Positions 1 to 8,014 of a DNA stretch of 50,437 nucleotides are shown piece after piece. The position numbers and the translations under genes were made by a program. Source of the stretch: DAOMNN01 sp050486545 (GTDB lineage Bacteria; Pseudomonadota; Gammaproteobacteria; Burkholderiales; Rhodocyclaceae); the NCBI GenBank assembly GCA_050486545.1, contig JBJHDM010000021.1:1-50437 (forward strand), read 5' to 3'. Position 1 is the stretch's first letter, and each line of letters starts with the position of its first letter. The notes below the pieces were generated by a model, which ran no database searches, was not told where the DNA came from, and was given only the letters and a program-made list of their open reading frames with translations.

Positions 1-356
1 GTGCGAACCTGTGGATCGCAGCCATTGCGACGCTGATCAGCAACCCCTTCACCTACGGGCCGATCTACATCTTCGCCTACAAGCTCGGCAGCAGCATTCT
101 TCCACCTGCCGTGGCAAGCGGTGCGGTAGTCGCCGACGACCATGCCACCACCACGCTGCAGTGGCTGGTCGACATGGTCCACTGGCTGACCGGCATCGGA
201 CGCCCACTCGTATTGGGCATGCTGCTCATGGCCGTCACGGCGGCGGTGATCGGCTATGTCAGCATTCTCCTCCTGTGGCGGCTCAAGGTCGTCCTGAAGC
301 GTCGCCGGCAACGCATCGAGCGTCTTGCGGTACGCCGGGCTGCCGATCCTTCCTGA
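1..356 (+). CDS. DUF2062 domain membrane protein (3' part only)
   Basis: The reading frame is already open at the left edge (first full codon at base 3), so the true start lies outside the window; about 117 C-terminal residues are visible. They begin inside an NPFTYGPIY stretch, the typical proline/aromatic signature of DUF2062 proteins. A hydrophobic helix follows (around PLVLGMLLMAVTAAVIGYVS), then a very basic tail (KVVLKRRRQRIERL) that should sit in the cytoplasm. DUF2062 proteins are small inner-membrane proteins of unknown function, often near cell-envelope genes. A GTG at 111 could start a shorter product, but the upstream homology makes that unlikely. Confidence 0.75.
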   Translation, partial: ANLWIAAIATLISNPFTYGPIYIFAYKLGSSILPPAVASGAVVADDHATTTLQWLVDMVHWLTGIGRPLVLGMLLMAVTAAVIGYVSILLLWRLKVVLKRRRQRIERLAVRRAADPS

Positions 357-437
357 GACCAGGTCCGTTCGGGGCTTTTTTGCCGTGCACAACAGGCGTA
401 TCCTTTGCGCGATGAGCCCTGCATCAACTCCCCAGCC

Positions 438-1364
438 ATGAACGAATCCGCTGCAAACGGAACGGTCCGGATCATCGACGGCGTCCGGCGCGTGTATTAC
501 GACGGGTACTGGGTCAAGACCTACGAAGCCCCCGCGGACACGCTCCAGGCCAAGCGCCGCCTGATCGAAGCCTTGACGCGGCGGTTGTTCAACCACGTCG
601 AGCACGGCATCAACATCCCCGGCAAGCGTCTCAAGGAAGCCCGCCAGGCGTTCGACGAAGAGGCCGATCCGGCCCGTCGCCGGGTCAAGGGGGCCATGCT
701 GGCCGGGGCGCTGTTCAATCGCGCCACCGACATCTTCACCAAGCTTGTCGACCTCCAGCAGGAAGGCGTCGATGTCACCCAGGACAGCGCCTTGATGCGC
801 GAATGCGGTCAGTGCCTGCAGGAAGCCCTGACGCTTGGCAAGATGGTACTCCATCGCAGTGGGGACGAAGGGATCGACGAACTGTGGGGTGAGCCCTTCC
901 GGGCCTTTTCGATCCCGATCGAGGCCTTCTACGAGAGCCGCTACATCAAGATCTCCCAGACCCTGCGGGACATCGACCGGATCGCTGCGGTGATGGCCTC
1001 GACCTTTGCCGCAAACCCGTTGTTCGAAGGGATCGAAGGACGCGTCTTCGCCTTCGCGGAAGCGGCCAAGGTCAAGTGCGAAACGCTACGCACCGACCTG
1101 GACATCTTCGACGTGTGGACCGACTTCGTCGTTGCCGCCGAGGAGTTGCTGGCGTTCACGCCGCGGCTCGGCCCGGCCCCGACCCCCGAACAGGTGCAAA
1201 TCGCCGCCGACGGCAAGCAACTGCTCGTAAAGGGCAAGGAGCTGGTCACCTACATCACCCGCGCCCGCGTGACGATGCCCAAGAGCACGCGCGAATACAT
1301 GGAACACTGCGAATGCTATGGTGCGATGGCGCGCACCCATTTCACCGCTGCGGCGTCGGGCTGA
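438..1364 (+). CDS. Conserved protein of unknown function, mostly alpha-helical
   Basis: 308 residues from ATG 438; the frame could be extended to a TTG at 405, but the added residues look like non-coding sequence. I do not recognise a domain. The N-terminus has a short tyrosine-rich strand (residues ~11-27, including RRVYYDGYWVKTY). The rest is rich in Ala, Leu, Glu and Arg with no membrane segment or signal peptide, suggesting a soluble cytoplasmic helical protein. Two cysteine pairs (CGQC near 134-137, and CEC near 293-295) could bind metal, but the spacing fits no motif I know. No clear ribosome-binding site precedes the ATG. The gene stands alone between the DUF2062 gene and the convergent mnmA. 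Confidence 0.7.
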   Translation: MNESAANGTVRIIDGVRRVYYDGYWVKTYEAPADTLQAKRRLIEALTRRLFNHVEHGINIPGKRLKEARQAFDEEADPARRRVKGAMLAGALFNRATDIFTKLVDLQQEGVDVTQDSALMRECGQCLQEALTLGKMVLHRSGDEGIDELWGEPFRAFSIPIEAFYESRYIKISQTLRDIDRIAAVMASTFAANPLFEGIEGRVFAFAEAAKVKCETLRTDLDIFDVWTDFVVAAEELLAFTPRLGPAPTPEQVQIAADGKQLLVKGKELVTYITRARVTMPKSTREYMEHCECYGAMARTHFTAAASG

Positions 1365-1398
1365 ACGACACCACCACGGCGGGGCTGTCCGCACTCTT

Positions 1399-2523
1399 TC
1401 AGACGATCACCCCGCCTCCCAGGCAGACCATCGATTCGTAGATCACGACGCTCTGACCGGGCGTGAGTGCCCACTGCGGCTCGGCGAAGACGATCTCCGC
1501 ACGCCCCTCGGCGATCGCCTCGATCTCGCAGGCTGAATCCGGGCTGCGATAACGTGGTTTGGCGGTGTACACCCAGTGCGTATGGGGATCCCGGCCGGAG
1601 ATCCAGTTCAGGTCGGTCGCGACGAGTCGCTCCTTGAGCAGCGCCGGGTGGTCGTGCCCCTGCACCACATACAGGACGTTGCGGGCAACATCCTTGCCTG
1701 CGACGTACCAGGCCTCGTGCTCACCGGCATCACTCTCGTTTCCGCGCAAGCCTCCGATGTGCAGCCCCTTGCGCTGTCCGATGGTGTGATACATCAGGCC
1801 CTGATGCTCGCCCAGCACCCGATCGTCGTCGAGTCCGCGGATCTCGCCCGGCCGAGTCGGAAGATAGCGCATCAGGAACTCGCGGAAGGGGCGCTCACCG
1901 ATGAAGCAGATTCCCGTCGAATCCTTCTTGTCGGCCACGTGCAGTCCGGCATCGGCCGCCATCCGGCGCACTTCGCGCTTGTACAGATCGCCCAGCGGGA
2001 ACATCGTCCGTGACAGCTGCTCCTGGTTGAGGCGGTAGAGGAAATAGCTCTGGTCCTTGGTGCCGTCCTCGGCCTTGAGCAGCTGGTGCTCGACGCGTCC
2101 GTCGTTTTCCCAGCGCCGCACGCGCGCGTAGTGCCCGGTTGCGATCCGCTCCGCCCCCAACCCCACCGCATGATCGAGAAAGCAGCGGAACTTGATCTCC
2201 GAATTGCACAGCACGTCCGGGTTGGGCGTCCGCCCCGCCTCGTACTCGCGCAGGAAGTCGGCGAACACCCGATCCTTGTACTCCTTCGAAAAATTGACGA
2301 CTTCGAGATCGATGCCGATCACGTCGCAGACCGAGGCCACATCCACAAGATCCTGCCGTGTCGAACAGTGCTCCCCGTCGTCATCGTCCTCCCAGTTCTT
2401 CATGAACAGGCCGGTCACCTGGTAACCCTGACGCTTCAGCAACAGCGCGGCCACCGACGAATCGACGCCTCCCGACATTCCGACGACGACCTTCATCCCG
2501 TTCGGATCCCTCTCAATGGACAT
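1399..2523 (-). CDS. mnmA: tRNA-specific 2-thiouridylase MnmA
   Basis: 374 residues, normal for MnmA. The enzyme adenylates U34 of tRNA-Lys, -Glu and -Gln and inserts sulfur relayed by the IscS/Tus system, giving 2-thiouridine. Visible features are the PP-loop GMSGGVDSS (residues ~15-23), the MKNW segment, the first catalytic cysteine in NPDVLCNSEIKF, the second in GICFIGERPF, and the C-terminal barrel with the conserved PGQSVVIY. A GGAGAAGG Shine-Dalgarno sequence lies just upstream of ATG 2523. An internal ATG at 2496 (MKVVVG) is the alternative start. The first bases overlap the end of the upstream gene by 11 bp, so the two are probably translationally coupled. The mnmA-nudJ neighbourhood is shared with E. 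coli. Confidence 0.95.
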   Translation of the reverse strand: MSIERDPNGMKVVVGMSGGVDSSVAALLLKRQGYQVTGLFMKNWEDDDDGEHCSTRQDLVDVASVCDVIGIDLEVVNFSKEYKDRVFADFLREYEAGRTPNPDVLCNSEIKFRCFLDHAVGLGAERIATGHYARVRRWENDGRVEHQLLKAEDGTKDQSYFLYRLNQEQLSRTMFPLGDLYKREVRRMAADAGLHVADKKDSTGICFIGERPFREFLMRYLPTRPGEIRGLDDDRVLGEHQGLMYHTIGQRKGLHIGGLRGNESDAGEHEAWYVAGKDVARNVLYVVQGHDHPALLKERLVATDLNWISGRDPHTHWVYTAKPRYRSPDSACEIEAIAEGRAEIVFAEPQWALTPGQSVVIYESMVCLGGGVIV

Positions 2524-3205
2524 TCGGACCTTCTCCCTTCAACCAGTCAGCCAGCGGCAGGATCACCGCCGGCTCTCCATGTTCGACGAACCAGCTATCC
2601 ACGACAAAGCGCGCGCCCGGCACAGGATCGCCCACCATTTCCTCCTCGACCGGGCCAGGTACAGGCCCGACCCCGGTCCCGCACTCGCAAAGCGCCAGCA
2701 GCACCGGAACGTGATCCGGAACTTCGTCGCCGCTCTCCGGCTGGACCCGCTCGGGGCGGGGCTCGATCTCCTCGATCACCGCCGAAAAATGCTGGAAGAT
2801 CGCCGCGCGCGTCCTGCGCGCGGGTTCCACCACCCGGTGATAACGCATCCAGCCTTCCGTCTCGAGCAGCTGCAGCAAGCGCGTCGTCGTCGTGGAGTGG
2901 TCGATGCAGTCCATGCGTCCATGTACGCCCGCATCGGCCAGATTGCCCGCCCGATCGGCCCGGATCGGCGTCTGCCTGCCGGCGATCCGGTACATCGCAC
3001 CGACCGCCGCCGCAATCGCCCGGCGCTCGTCCTCCGGGCCGGCTGCCTGGGCAAGCTTGTGCCCGAGCGCCTCGCGATCGGCGACACTGTAGTAGGCCGA
3101 CGCCACGGCCGCGCAAGAATAATTGAAACAGACCTCCACCCGCAGCCCTGCGTGCGCGGTCACGGCCGGCAGGATCCACGCGAGAATCACGACGACGGAA
3201 CGCAT
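2513..3205 (-). CDS. Secreted protein of unknown function with possible transglutaminase-like Cys/His/Asp pattern
   Basis: 230 residues. A typical Sec signal peptide is visible (MRSVVVILAWILPAVTAHA, cleavage near residue 19), so the product should be periplasmic or exported. I do not recognise a named family. Three segments resemble the catalytic elements of transglutaminase-like cysteine proteases: Cys100 at a helix start (MDCIDHSTTT), His139 in FQHFSAVIEE, and Asp203 in FVVDSWF. Further cysteines at 26, 31, 173 and 175 may form disulfides. The ATG (3205-3203) shares one base with the nudJ stop (TGATG), and the 3' end overlaps mnmA, so the three genes form a tight operon. The enzymatic assignment is inference from motif order only. 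Confidence 0.75.
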   Translation of the reverse strand: MRSVVVILAWILPAVTAHAGLRVEVCFNYSCAAVASAYYSVADREALGHKLAQAAGPEDERRAIAAAVGAMYRIAGRQTPIRADRAGNLADAGVHGRMDCIDHSTTTTRLLQLLETEGWMRYHRVVEPARRTRAAIFQHFSAVIEEIEPRPERVQPESGDEVPDHVPVLLALCECGTGVGPVPGPVEEEMVGDPVPGARFVVDSWFVEHGEPAVILPLADWLKGEGPNVH

Positions 3206-3657
3206 CAACGCCGCGCGCGGATCAGATCGAGCGCGAACCGGCGACCCGCCAGCCAGTCCTGCACACAGTCGAGCACCAGCGGGCTGCGGTGCCGATCGAC
3301 GCACGCGCGCAACTCGTCCGCCGTCATCCACAGCGTGCGCAGGATTCCGTCGTCCAGCGCCACGCCCGGTTCGGTCGCCCCCACCGTGCCGGCGAAGGCG
3401 ACCCGCAGATAGGTTCGCCCGCCACGCGGCATCTGCCACTGGTACATCCCGACGACCGAAACCGGAACGAAACGGCACGCGGTCTCCTCGAACGTCTCGC
3501 GCACGACCGCCTCGAGCAAGGTCTCACCCGCCTCCAGGTGACCGGCCGGCTGATTGATCCGAACCCCCTCGTCGGTCTGCTCCTCGACCATCAGGAATCG
3601 GCCATCGTGCTCGACGACCGCCGCTACGGTCACGTTCGGCTTCCAGATCCGGTCCAT
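3205..3657 (-). CDS. nudJ: Nudix phosphohydrolase, NudJ type
   Basis: 150 residues. Nudix enzymes hydrolyse nucleoside diphosphates linked to another moiety. NudJ acts on thiamine pyrophosphates and nucleoside triphosphates in E. coli. The Nudix box is present from Gly39 (GHLEAGE, then RETFEET), but the late conserved glycine is replaced by alanine (EETAC). The flanking NQPAGHLE-like and MYQWQMP segments match NudJ closely. The gene lies upstream of mnmA with one gene between, and the nudJ/mnmA neighbourhood is also seen in gammaproteobacteria, which supports the subfamily call. It ends in a TGATG overlap with the next gene. Confidence 0.85.
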   Translation of the reverse strand: MDRIWKPNVTVAAVVEHDGRFLMVEEQTDEGVRINQPAGHLEAGETLLEAVVRETFEETACRFVPVSVVGMYQWQMPRGGRTYLRVAFAGTVGATEPGVALDDGILRTLWMTADELRACVDRHRSPLVLDCVQDWLAGRRFALDLIRARR

Positions 3658-3771
3658 GCCGTCCCCGTTCCTCCAAAGGGTCGCATTTTACCTGCTAGAC
3701 GGACGAACCCGCGCAATCCGCGCAAGGTCCAACGGTCGGAAGCCCCTACCACACGCCCGTAGAATCACGGA

Positions 3772-3799
3772 TTTACACCCACGATCGATCGCATATCAT
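3772..3799 (+). promoter_or_regulatory. Sigma-70-type promoter of the nqr operon
   Basis: TTTACA (3772-3777) and TATCAT (3794-3799) are separated by 16 bp, each hexamer close to consensus. The predicted start of transcription is near 3806, leaving a 5' leader of about 150 nt before nqrA. This is prediction from sequence only. Confidence 0.5.
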
Positions 3800-3876
3800 C
3801 ATTGCCTGTTTGATCGAGACCGCCCAAAAACCGTAAAATTCGGGGGTTTTGTTTCGTCGACCCGGGACGAAGCGCC

Positions 3877-3919
3877 GGGACCGCCTTCCGTGATCCGGAG
3901 ACGGTCCCAACGCTTTTTT
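3877..3919 (+). promoter_or_regulatory. Leader hairpin with T-tract upstream of nqrA (possible attenuator)
   Basis: GGGACCG (3877-3883) pairs with CGGTCCC (3902-3908). An inner TCCG/CGGA stem extends it after a small internal loop. Six T residues follow at 3914-3919, five bases after the stem. That gap makes it weaker than a textbook intrinsic terminator, but it lies in the untranslated leader of the nqr operon. Confidence 0.45.
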
Positions 3920-3958
3920 GGCCATGGTCGGCAACCGTCAACCAGGATCGGGACCTCT

Positions 3959-5320
3959 ATGCACATAAAGATCAAGAAAGGCCTGGATCTGCCCATCAGC
4001 GGAAAACCGGAGCAGCGGGTCGACCCCGCTCCGGCGGTTCGGCACGTGGCACTCCTGGGCGTGGATCATGTGGATCTCAAGCCCACCATGCACGTCGCCG
4101 AGGGCGACAAGGTCAAGCTGGGTCAAGCCCTGTTCGAGCACAAGAAGCTTCCGGGCGTGATCTTCACCGCACCGGGAGGCGGCGAAGTCGTCGCCATCCA
4201 CCGTGGCGCACGCCGGATGCTCCAGTCGGTCGTCATCCGCCTGGACGAGGACGAGCAGGAAGAGCGATTCGCATCTTTCGCCGCCGACAAGCTCGGCGAA
4301 CTGTCGGCCGAACAGGTCGTTGAGAACCTCCTCGCTTCGGGGCTCTGGACCGCGCTGCGCACCCGCCCATACGGCAAGATCCCCGATCCTTCCTCACGTC
4401 CGGCAGCCATTTTCGTTACCGCCATCGACACCAATCCGCTCGCGGCCGATCCGGCACCGATCATCGGCGCCGAATCCGACTCCTTCCGCGACGGACTGAC
4501 GGTGCTGTCCCACCTGAGCGAAGGGGCCCTGTGGGTGTGCAAGGCTGAAAATGCCCAGTTGCCGTCGCTGGAGGGTCCGGACAGGGTCCGCGTCGCCAGC
4601 TTCGAAGGCCCGCATCCAGCCGGACTTCCAGGAACGCACATCCACTTCCTCGATCCGGTGAACGCCCACAAGTGCGTGTGGTACCTGAACTACCAGGAAG
4701 TCATCGCGATCGGCAAATTGTTCACCACCGGACGGATCTGGAACGAACGGATCGCTGCCTTGGGCGGGCCACAGGTCAAGCAGCCCAGGTTGCTGCGTAC
4801 GCGCGTGGGGGCCTGTATCGAGGAATTGCTCGAGGGCGAACTCGTCGAAGGCGACAACCGGGCGATCTCCGGTTCGATCTGGTCCGGGCGGCGGGCGGCC
4901 GGCTGGTCGTCCTACCTGGGCCGGCATCACCTGCAGATCAGCGTGCTCCGCGAAGGCACCGAACGCGAATTCTTCGGCTGGTTGAACCCGGCCGGAAAGA
5001 AGAAGTATTCCTTCCTGAACGTGATGTTCTCGAGCTTCTCGCGCAAGGCCGGCAACCCGATCGCGTTCACGACGACGCAGAACGGCAGTCCGCGGGCGAT
5101 GGTTCCGGTCGGCGCATTCGAAGACGTCGTGCCGATGGATATCCTGCCGACCCAATTGCTGCGCTACCTGCTGGTCGGCGACACCGACATGGCGCAGAAG
5201 CTCGGCTGCCTGGAGCTGGAAGAAGAAGACCTCGCACTGTGCTCCTTCGTCTGCGTCGGGAAATACGATTACGCGCCGGTGCTCAGAAAGAACTTAACCC
5301 AGATCGAGAGGGAAGGCTGA
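3959..5320 (+). CDS. nqrA: Na+-translocating NADH:quinone reductase subunit A
   Basis: 453 residues, the usual NqrA length. NqrA is the peripheral cytoplasmic subunit of the six-subunit Na+-NQR complex and contributes to the ubiquinone-binding region. The start MHIKIKKGLDLPISGKP is the family signature, followed by the biotinyl/HlbD-like region (VDHVDLKPTMHV, then GEVVAIHRGARR). The conserved SGSIWSGRRAAGWSSYLGRHH segment is also present. The ATG spans 3959-3961; a longer frame upstream has no homology. It is the first gene of nqrABCDEF and its stop overlaps the nqrB start (TGATG). Confidence 0.97.
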   Translation: MHIKIKKGLDLPISGKPEQRVDPAPAVRHVALLGVDHVDLKPTMHVAEGDKVKLGQALFEHKKLPGVIFTAPGGGEVVAIHRGARRMLQSVVIRLDEDEQEERFASFAADKLGELSAEQVVENLLASGLWTALRTRPYGKIPDPSSRPAAIFVTAIDTNPLAADPAPIIGAESDSFRDGLTVLSHLSEGALWVCKAENAQLPSLEGPDRVRVASFEGPHPAGLPGTHIHFLDPVNAHKCVWYLNYQEVIAIGKLFTTGRIWNERIAALGGPQVKQPRLLRTRVGACIEELLEGELVEGDNRAISGSIWSGRRAAGWSSYLGRHHLQISVLREGTEREFFGWLNPAGKKKYSFLNVMFSSFSRKAGNPIAFTTTQNGSPRAMVPVGAFEDVVPMDILPTQLLRYLLVGDTDMAQKLGCLELEEEDLALCSFVCVGKYDYAPVLRKNLTQIEREG

Positions 5321-6534
5321 TGTCACGCATTCGACGCTTCCTCGACAGCATCGAGCCGCAATTCCACAAGGGCGGCCGGTTCGAGAAGTATTACGCGGTG
5401 TACGAAATGGTGGATACGTTCCTGTATTCGCCGCCGGACACCACCCGCACCGCACCGCACGTGCGCGACGGCATCGACCTCAAGCGCATGATGAGCTACG
5501 TGGTCGTCGCCCTGATTCCCTGCATCCTGTGGAGCTGGTTCAACGCCGGCTACCAGGCCAACCTCGCGCTCGCCGAGCTCGGCATGGTGCGCGAGGACTG
5601 GCGTGGCGGCCTGCTGGCGCTGTTCGGGATTGGCTTCAACCCCGGCAATCCATTCGCCAACATGGCCCACGGCTTCCTGCTCTTCCTGCCGATCTACCTG
5701 ACGACCCTGATCGTCGGCGGCCTGTGGGAGGTGCTGTTCGCCACGGTGCGCAACCATGAAGTCAACGAAGGCTTTCTCGTTACTTCGATGTTGTACACGC
5801 TGACACTCCCCCCCGATATGCCCCTGTGGATGGTGGCGGTCGGCATCAGCTTCGGCGTCGTGATCGGCAAGGAGATCTTCGGCGGCACCGGCAAGAACTT
5901 CCTCAACCCGGCGCTGACCGGCCGGGCCTTCCTGTACTTCGCCTATCCGGCTGAGATCTCGGGCGATCAGGTATGGATCGCGGTCGACGGGTTCTCCCAT
6001 GCGACCCCGCTCGGCCTCGGCGAAACCGGAGGGATGGCCGCGATCGCGGACAGCGGGGTAACCTGGTGGCAGGCCTTCATCGGCCTGATGCCCGGATCGC
6101 TGGGCGAGACCTCGACGCTCGCGATCCTGATCGGCGCGGCCTTCCTGCTCTACACCCGCATCGCCTCGTGGCGGATCATGCTTGGCGTCGTACTCGGGGT
6201 GCTCGGTACATCGCTGCTGTTCAATCTGCTCGCAAGCGATGCCCGTCCGATGATGGCAATGCCGTTCCACTGGCACCTGGTCACCGGCGGCCTCGCCTTC
6301 GGCCTGGTCTTCATGGCCACCGATCCGGTCTCGGCATCGATGACCAATGCCGGCCGCTGGGTGTTCGGCATCCTGATCGGCTTCATGACCGTGCTGATCC
6401 GCGCAATCAACCCGGCCTTTCCGGAAGGCATCATGCTGGCGATCCTGTTCGCCAACCTGTTTGCGCCACTCATCGACTATGTCGTGATCCAGATGAATAT
6501 CCGACGGAGGGAGCGCCGCCATGTCAGCGCCTGA
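5320..6534 (+). CDS. nqrB: Na+-translocating NADH:quinone reductase subunit B
   Basis: 404 residues, multi-spanning inner-membrane subunit that carries covalent FMN on a threonine plus riboflavin. It is part of the Na+ channel and the quinone site. The conserved NPALTGRAFLYFAYP segment is at residues 196-210. The expected FMN-threonine is Thr229 in FSHATPLG; many homologues have glycine where His227 stands here. The ATG overlaps the nqrA stop by one base, and the 3' end overlaps nqrC by 14 bp, as is usual in this operon. A longer in-frame extension back to about 4672 exists but runs antiparallel to homology and is spurious. Confidence 0.97.
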   Translation: MSRIRRFLDSIEPQFHKGGRFEKYYAVYEMVDTFLYSPPDTTRTAPHVRDGIDLKRMMSYVVVALIPCILWSWFNAGYQANLALAELGMVREDWRGGLLALFGIGFNPGNPFANMAHGFLLFLPIYLTTLIVGGLWEVLFATVRNHEVNEGFLVTSMLYTLTLPPDMPLWMVAVGISFGVVIGKEIFGGTGKNFLNPALTGRAFLYFAYPAEISGDQVWIAVDGFSHATPLGLGETGGMAAIADSGVTWWQAFIGLMPGSLGETSTLAILIGAAFLLYTRIASWRIMLGVVLGVLGTSLLFNLLASDARPMMAMPFHWHLVTGGLAFGLVFMATDPVSASMTNAGRWVFGILIGFMTVLIRAINPAFPEGIMLAILFANLFAPLIDYVVIQMNIRRRERRHVSA

Positions 6535-7348
6535 CCAAAAATCCGCCGGCGGCCCGCTGGCGTCCATTCTCGCCCTGCCCAACGACCACCCGAAGAAGAC
6601 CATCTTCATGGCCTTGGCAGTGTGCCTGTCGTGTTCGATCGTCGTCGCCTCGGCTGCGGTCGGCCTGCGTCCGATGCAGATCGCGAACCAGGAGGCCGAC
6701 CGGATCCGCAACATCGTCGAGGTCGCCGGCGTACAGCAGCCCGGCCAGACGATCCAGGAAGCGTTCCAGCACGTCGAGGCGGTCCTTATCCGCCTCCGTG
6801 ACGGCCAGGAGACCGATGCGCTGGACGTGCAGACCTTCAGCATCGAGCGGGCGACGAAGGATCCGCAGATCTCGCGTGCGCTGTCGCGGCCCGAAGATCC
6901 TGCGAACATCAAGCGCCTGCCCGACTACATGCCGGTGTACAAGGTTCGCGGCGCCGACGGCGAGATCGAGACCCTGATCCTGCCGGTTCACGGCGCGGGC
7001 CTGTGGTCCACGCTGTACGGTTTCCTCGCACTCGAGGGCGACCTGCGCACCGTGCAAGGCCTGAAGTTCTACCAGCATGCGGAAACGCCGGGCCTGGGCG
7101 GCGAGGTCGACAACCCGAACTGGCGCGGGCTGTGGCGGGGCAAGGTCGTCTATGACGACCAGTGGCGCCCGACCGTGGAACTCGTCAAGGGCACGGTCGA
7201 TGCCAGCATGCCCGGCGCCGAACACAAGGTCGATGGCCTGGCCGGCGCCACGCTCACCGCACGCGGGGTGGAGAACCTGATCAACTACTGGCTGGGGGAC
7301 GACGGCTACGGCCCGTTCATCGCCCGCCTGCGCAACGAGAGGGGCTGA
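6521..7348 (+). CDS. nqrC: Na+-translocating NADH:quinone reductase subunit C
   Basis: 275 residues. NqrC has one N-terminal membrane helix (residues ~28-48) and a periplasmic FMN-binding domain. The flavinylation motif is DGLAGATL with Thr244 as the FMN attachment site. The canonical motif has Ser or Thr where Ala241 is found. The Ser/Thr-poor variant is the only deviation; the ETPGLGGEVDNPNW segment is well conserved. A GGAGGGA ribosome-binding site sits inside the end of nqrB. Covalent FMN requires the transferase ApbE, which is not encoded in this window. Confidence 0.97.
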   Translation: MSAPDQKSAGGPLASILALPNDHPKKTIFMALAVCLSCSIVVASAAVGLRPMQIANQEADRIRNIVEVAGVQQPGQTIQEAFQHVEAVLIRLRDGQETDALDVQTFSIERATKDPQISRALSRPEDPANIKRLPDYMPVYKVRGADGEIETLILPVHGAGLWSTLYGFLALEGDLRTVQGLKFYQHAETPGLGGEVDNPNWRGLWRGKVVYDDQWRPTVELVKGTVDASMPGAEHKVDGLAGATLTARGVENLINYWLGDDGYGPFIARLRNERG

Positions 7349-7351
7349 GAC

Positions 7352-8014
7352 ATGGCCAGCGATACGAAAAAGCTCGTCACCGAGCCGGTCGCCGACAACA
7401 ACCCGATCATCCTGCAGGTGCTCGGGATCTGCTCGGCGCTAGCGGTCACCACCAAGATGTCGACCGCGCTGACGATGTGCATCGCCCTGACCTTCGTGCT
7501 GTGCGCATCGAACGTGCTGATCAGCCTGATCCGTGCCCACATCCCGTCGAGCATCCGGATCATCGTCCAGATCACGATCATCGCCTCGCTGGTGATCCTG
7601 GTCGACCAGTTGCTCAAGGCCTTCGCGTTCGGCCTGTCGAAGGAACTGTCGGTCTTCGTCGGCTTGATCATCACCAACTGCATCGTGCTCGGCCGCGCCG
7701 AAGCCTTCGCGCTGAAGAATCCGCCGCTGCCCAGCTTCTGGGACGGCCTGGGCAACGCCCTGGGCTACAGCGTGATCCTGCTCGTCGTCGGCTTCATCCG
7801 AGAACTGTTCGGATCGGGCTCGCTGTTCGGCGTCCAGATCTTCGCCCTCGCCCGCGACGGCGGCTGGTACGTGCCCAACGGCATGCTGCTGCTGCCGCCC
7901 AGCGCATTCTTCATCATCGGTCTCATCATCTGGGCCGTGCGCAGCTGGAAGCCCGCTCAGGTCGAGAAGCCCGATTTCCAGATCCAGACCGCTCATCGTA
8001 GCGAGGTGCAGTAA
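7352..8014 (+). CDS. nqrD: Na+-translocating NADH:quinone reductase subunit D
   Basis: 220 residues, about six membrane helices. NqrD and NqrE form an inverted pair holding an intramembrane iron centre. The expected ligand cysteines are visible as Cys27 (LGICSAL) and Cys110 (IITNCIVLGRAEAF), the latter in a segment nearly invariant in the NqrD/RnfE family. Only three bases separate it from the nqrC stop. Its own stop overlaps the nqrE ATG (TAATG), indicating coupled translation. Confidence 0.97.
   Translation: MASDTKKLVTEPVADNNPIILQVLGICSALAVTTKMSTALTMCIALTFVLCASNVLISLIRAHIPSSIRIIVQITIIASLVILVDQLLKAFAFGLSKELSVFVGLIITNCIVLGRAEAFALKNPPLPSFWDGLGNALGYSVILLVVGFIRELFGSGSLFGVQIFALARDGGWYVPNGMLLLPPSAFFIIGLIIWAVRSWKPAQVEKPDFQIQTAHRSEVQ

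Larger units (their letters stand above)
3658..3958 (+). other. Divergent nudJ/nqrA intergenic region (about 300 bp)
   Basis: No gene is visible here. It holds the nqr promoter and a leader of about 150 nt. From left to right: a GC-rich stretch; the TTTACA/TATCAT promoter (3772-3799); an A/T-rich segment containing AAAACC and GGTTTT arms (about 3826-3851); and a hairpin followed by T6 (3877-3919). The nqrA ribosome-binding region follows (AGGATCGGGA). Confidence 0.6.

Noticed and set aside
3820..3855. A/T-rich segment upstream of nqrA as a terminator or FNR site
   Set aside because: The AAAACC/GGTTTT arms give only a 6-bp stem, and no TTGAT-N4-ATCAA pair is present, so neither call is supported.
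4672..5319. Possible N-terminal extension or fusion of nqrB
   Set aside because: The frame stays open upstream of nqrB, but the extra part overlaps nqrA in another frame and is Arg-rich without homology; the TGATG junction at 5318-5322 is the normal start.
5323..6912. Long open frame on the - strand (529 codons) opposite nqrB/nqrC
   Set aside because: Lies exactly opposite two well-conserved subunits and has no recognisable domain or ribosome-binding site.
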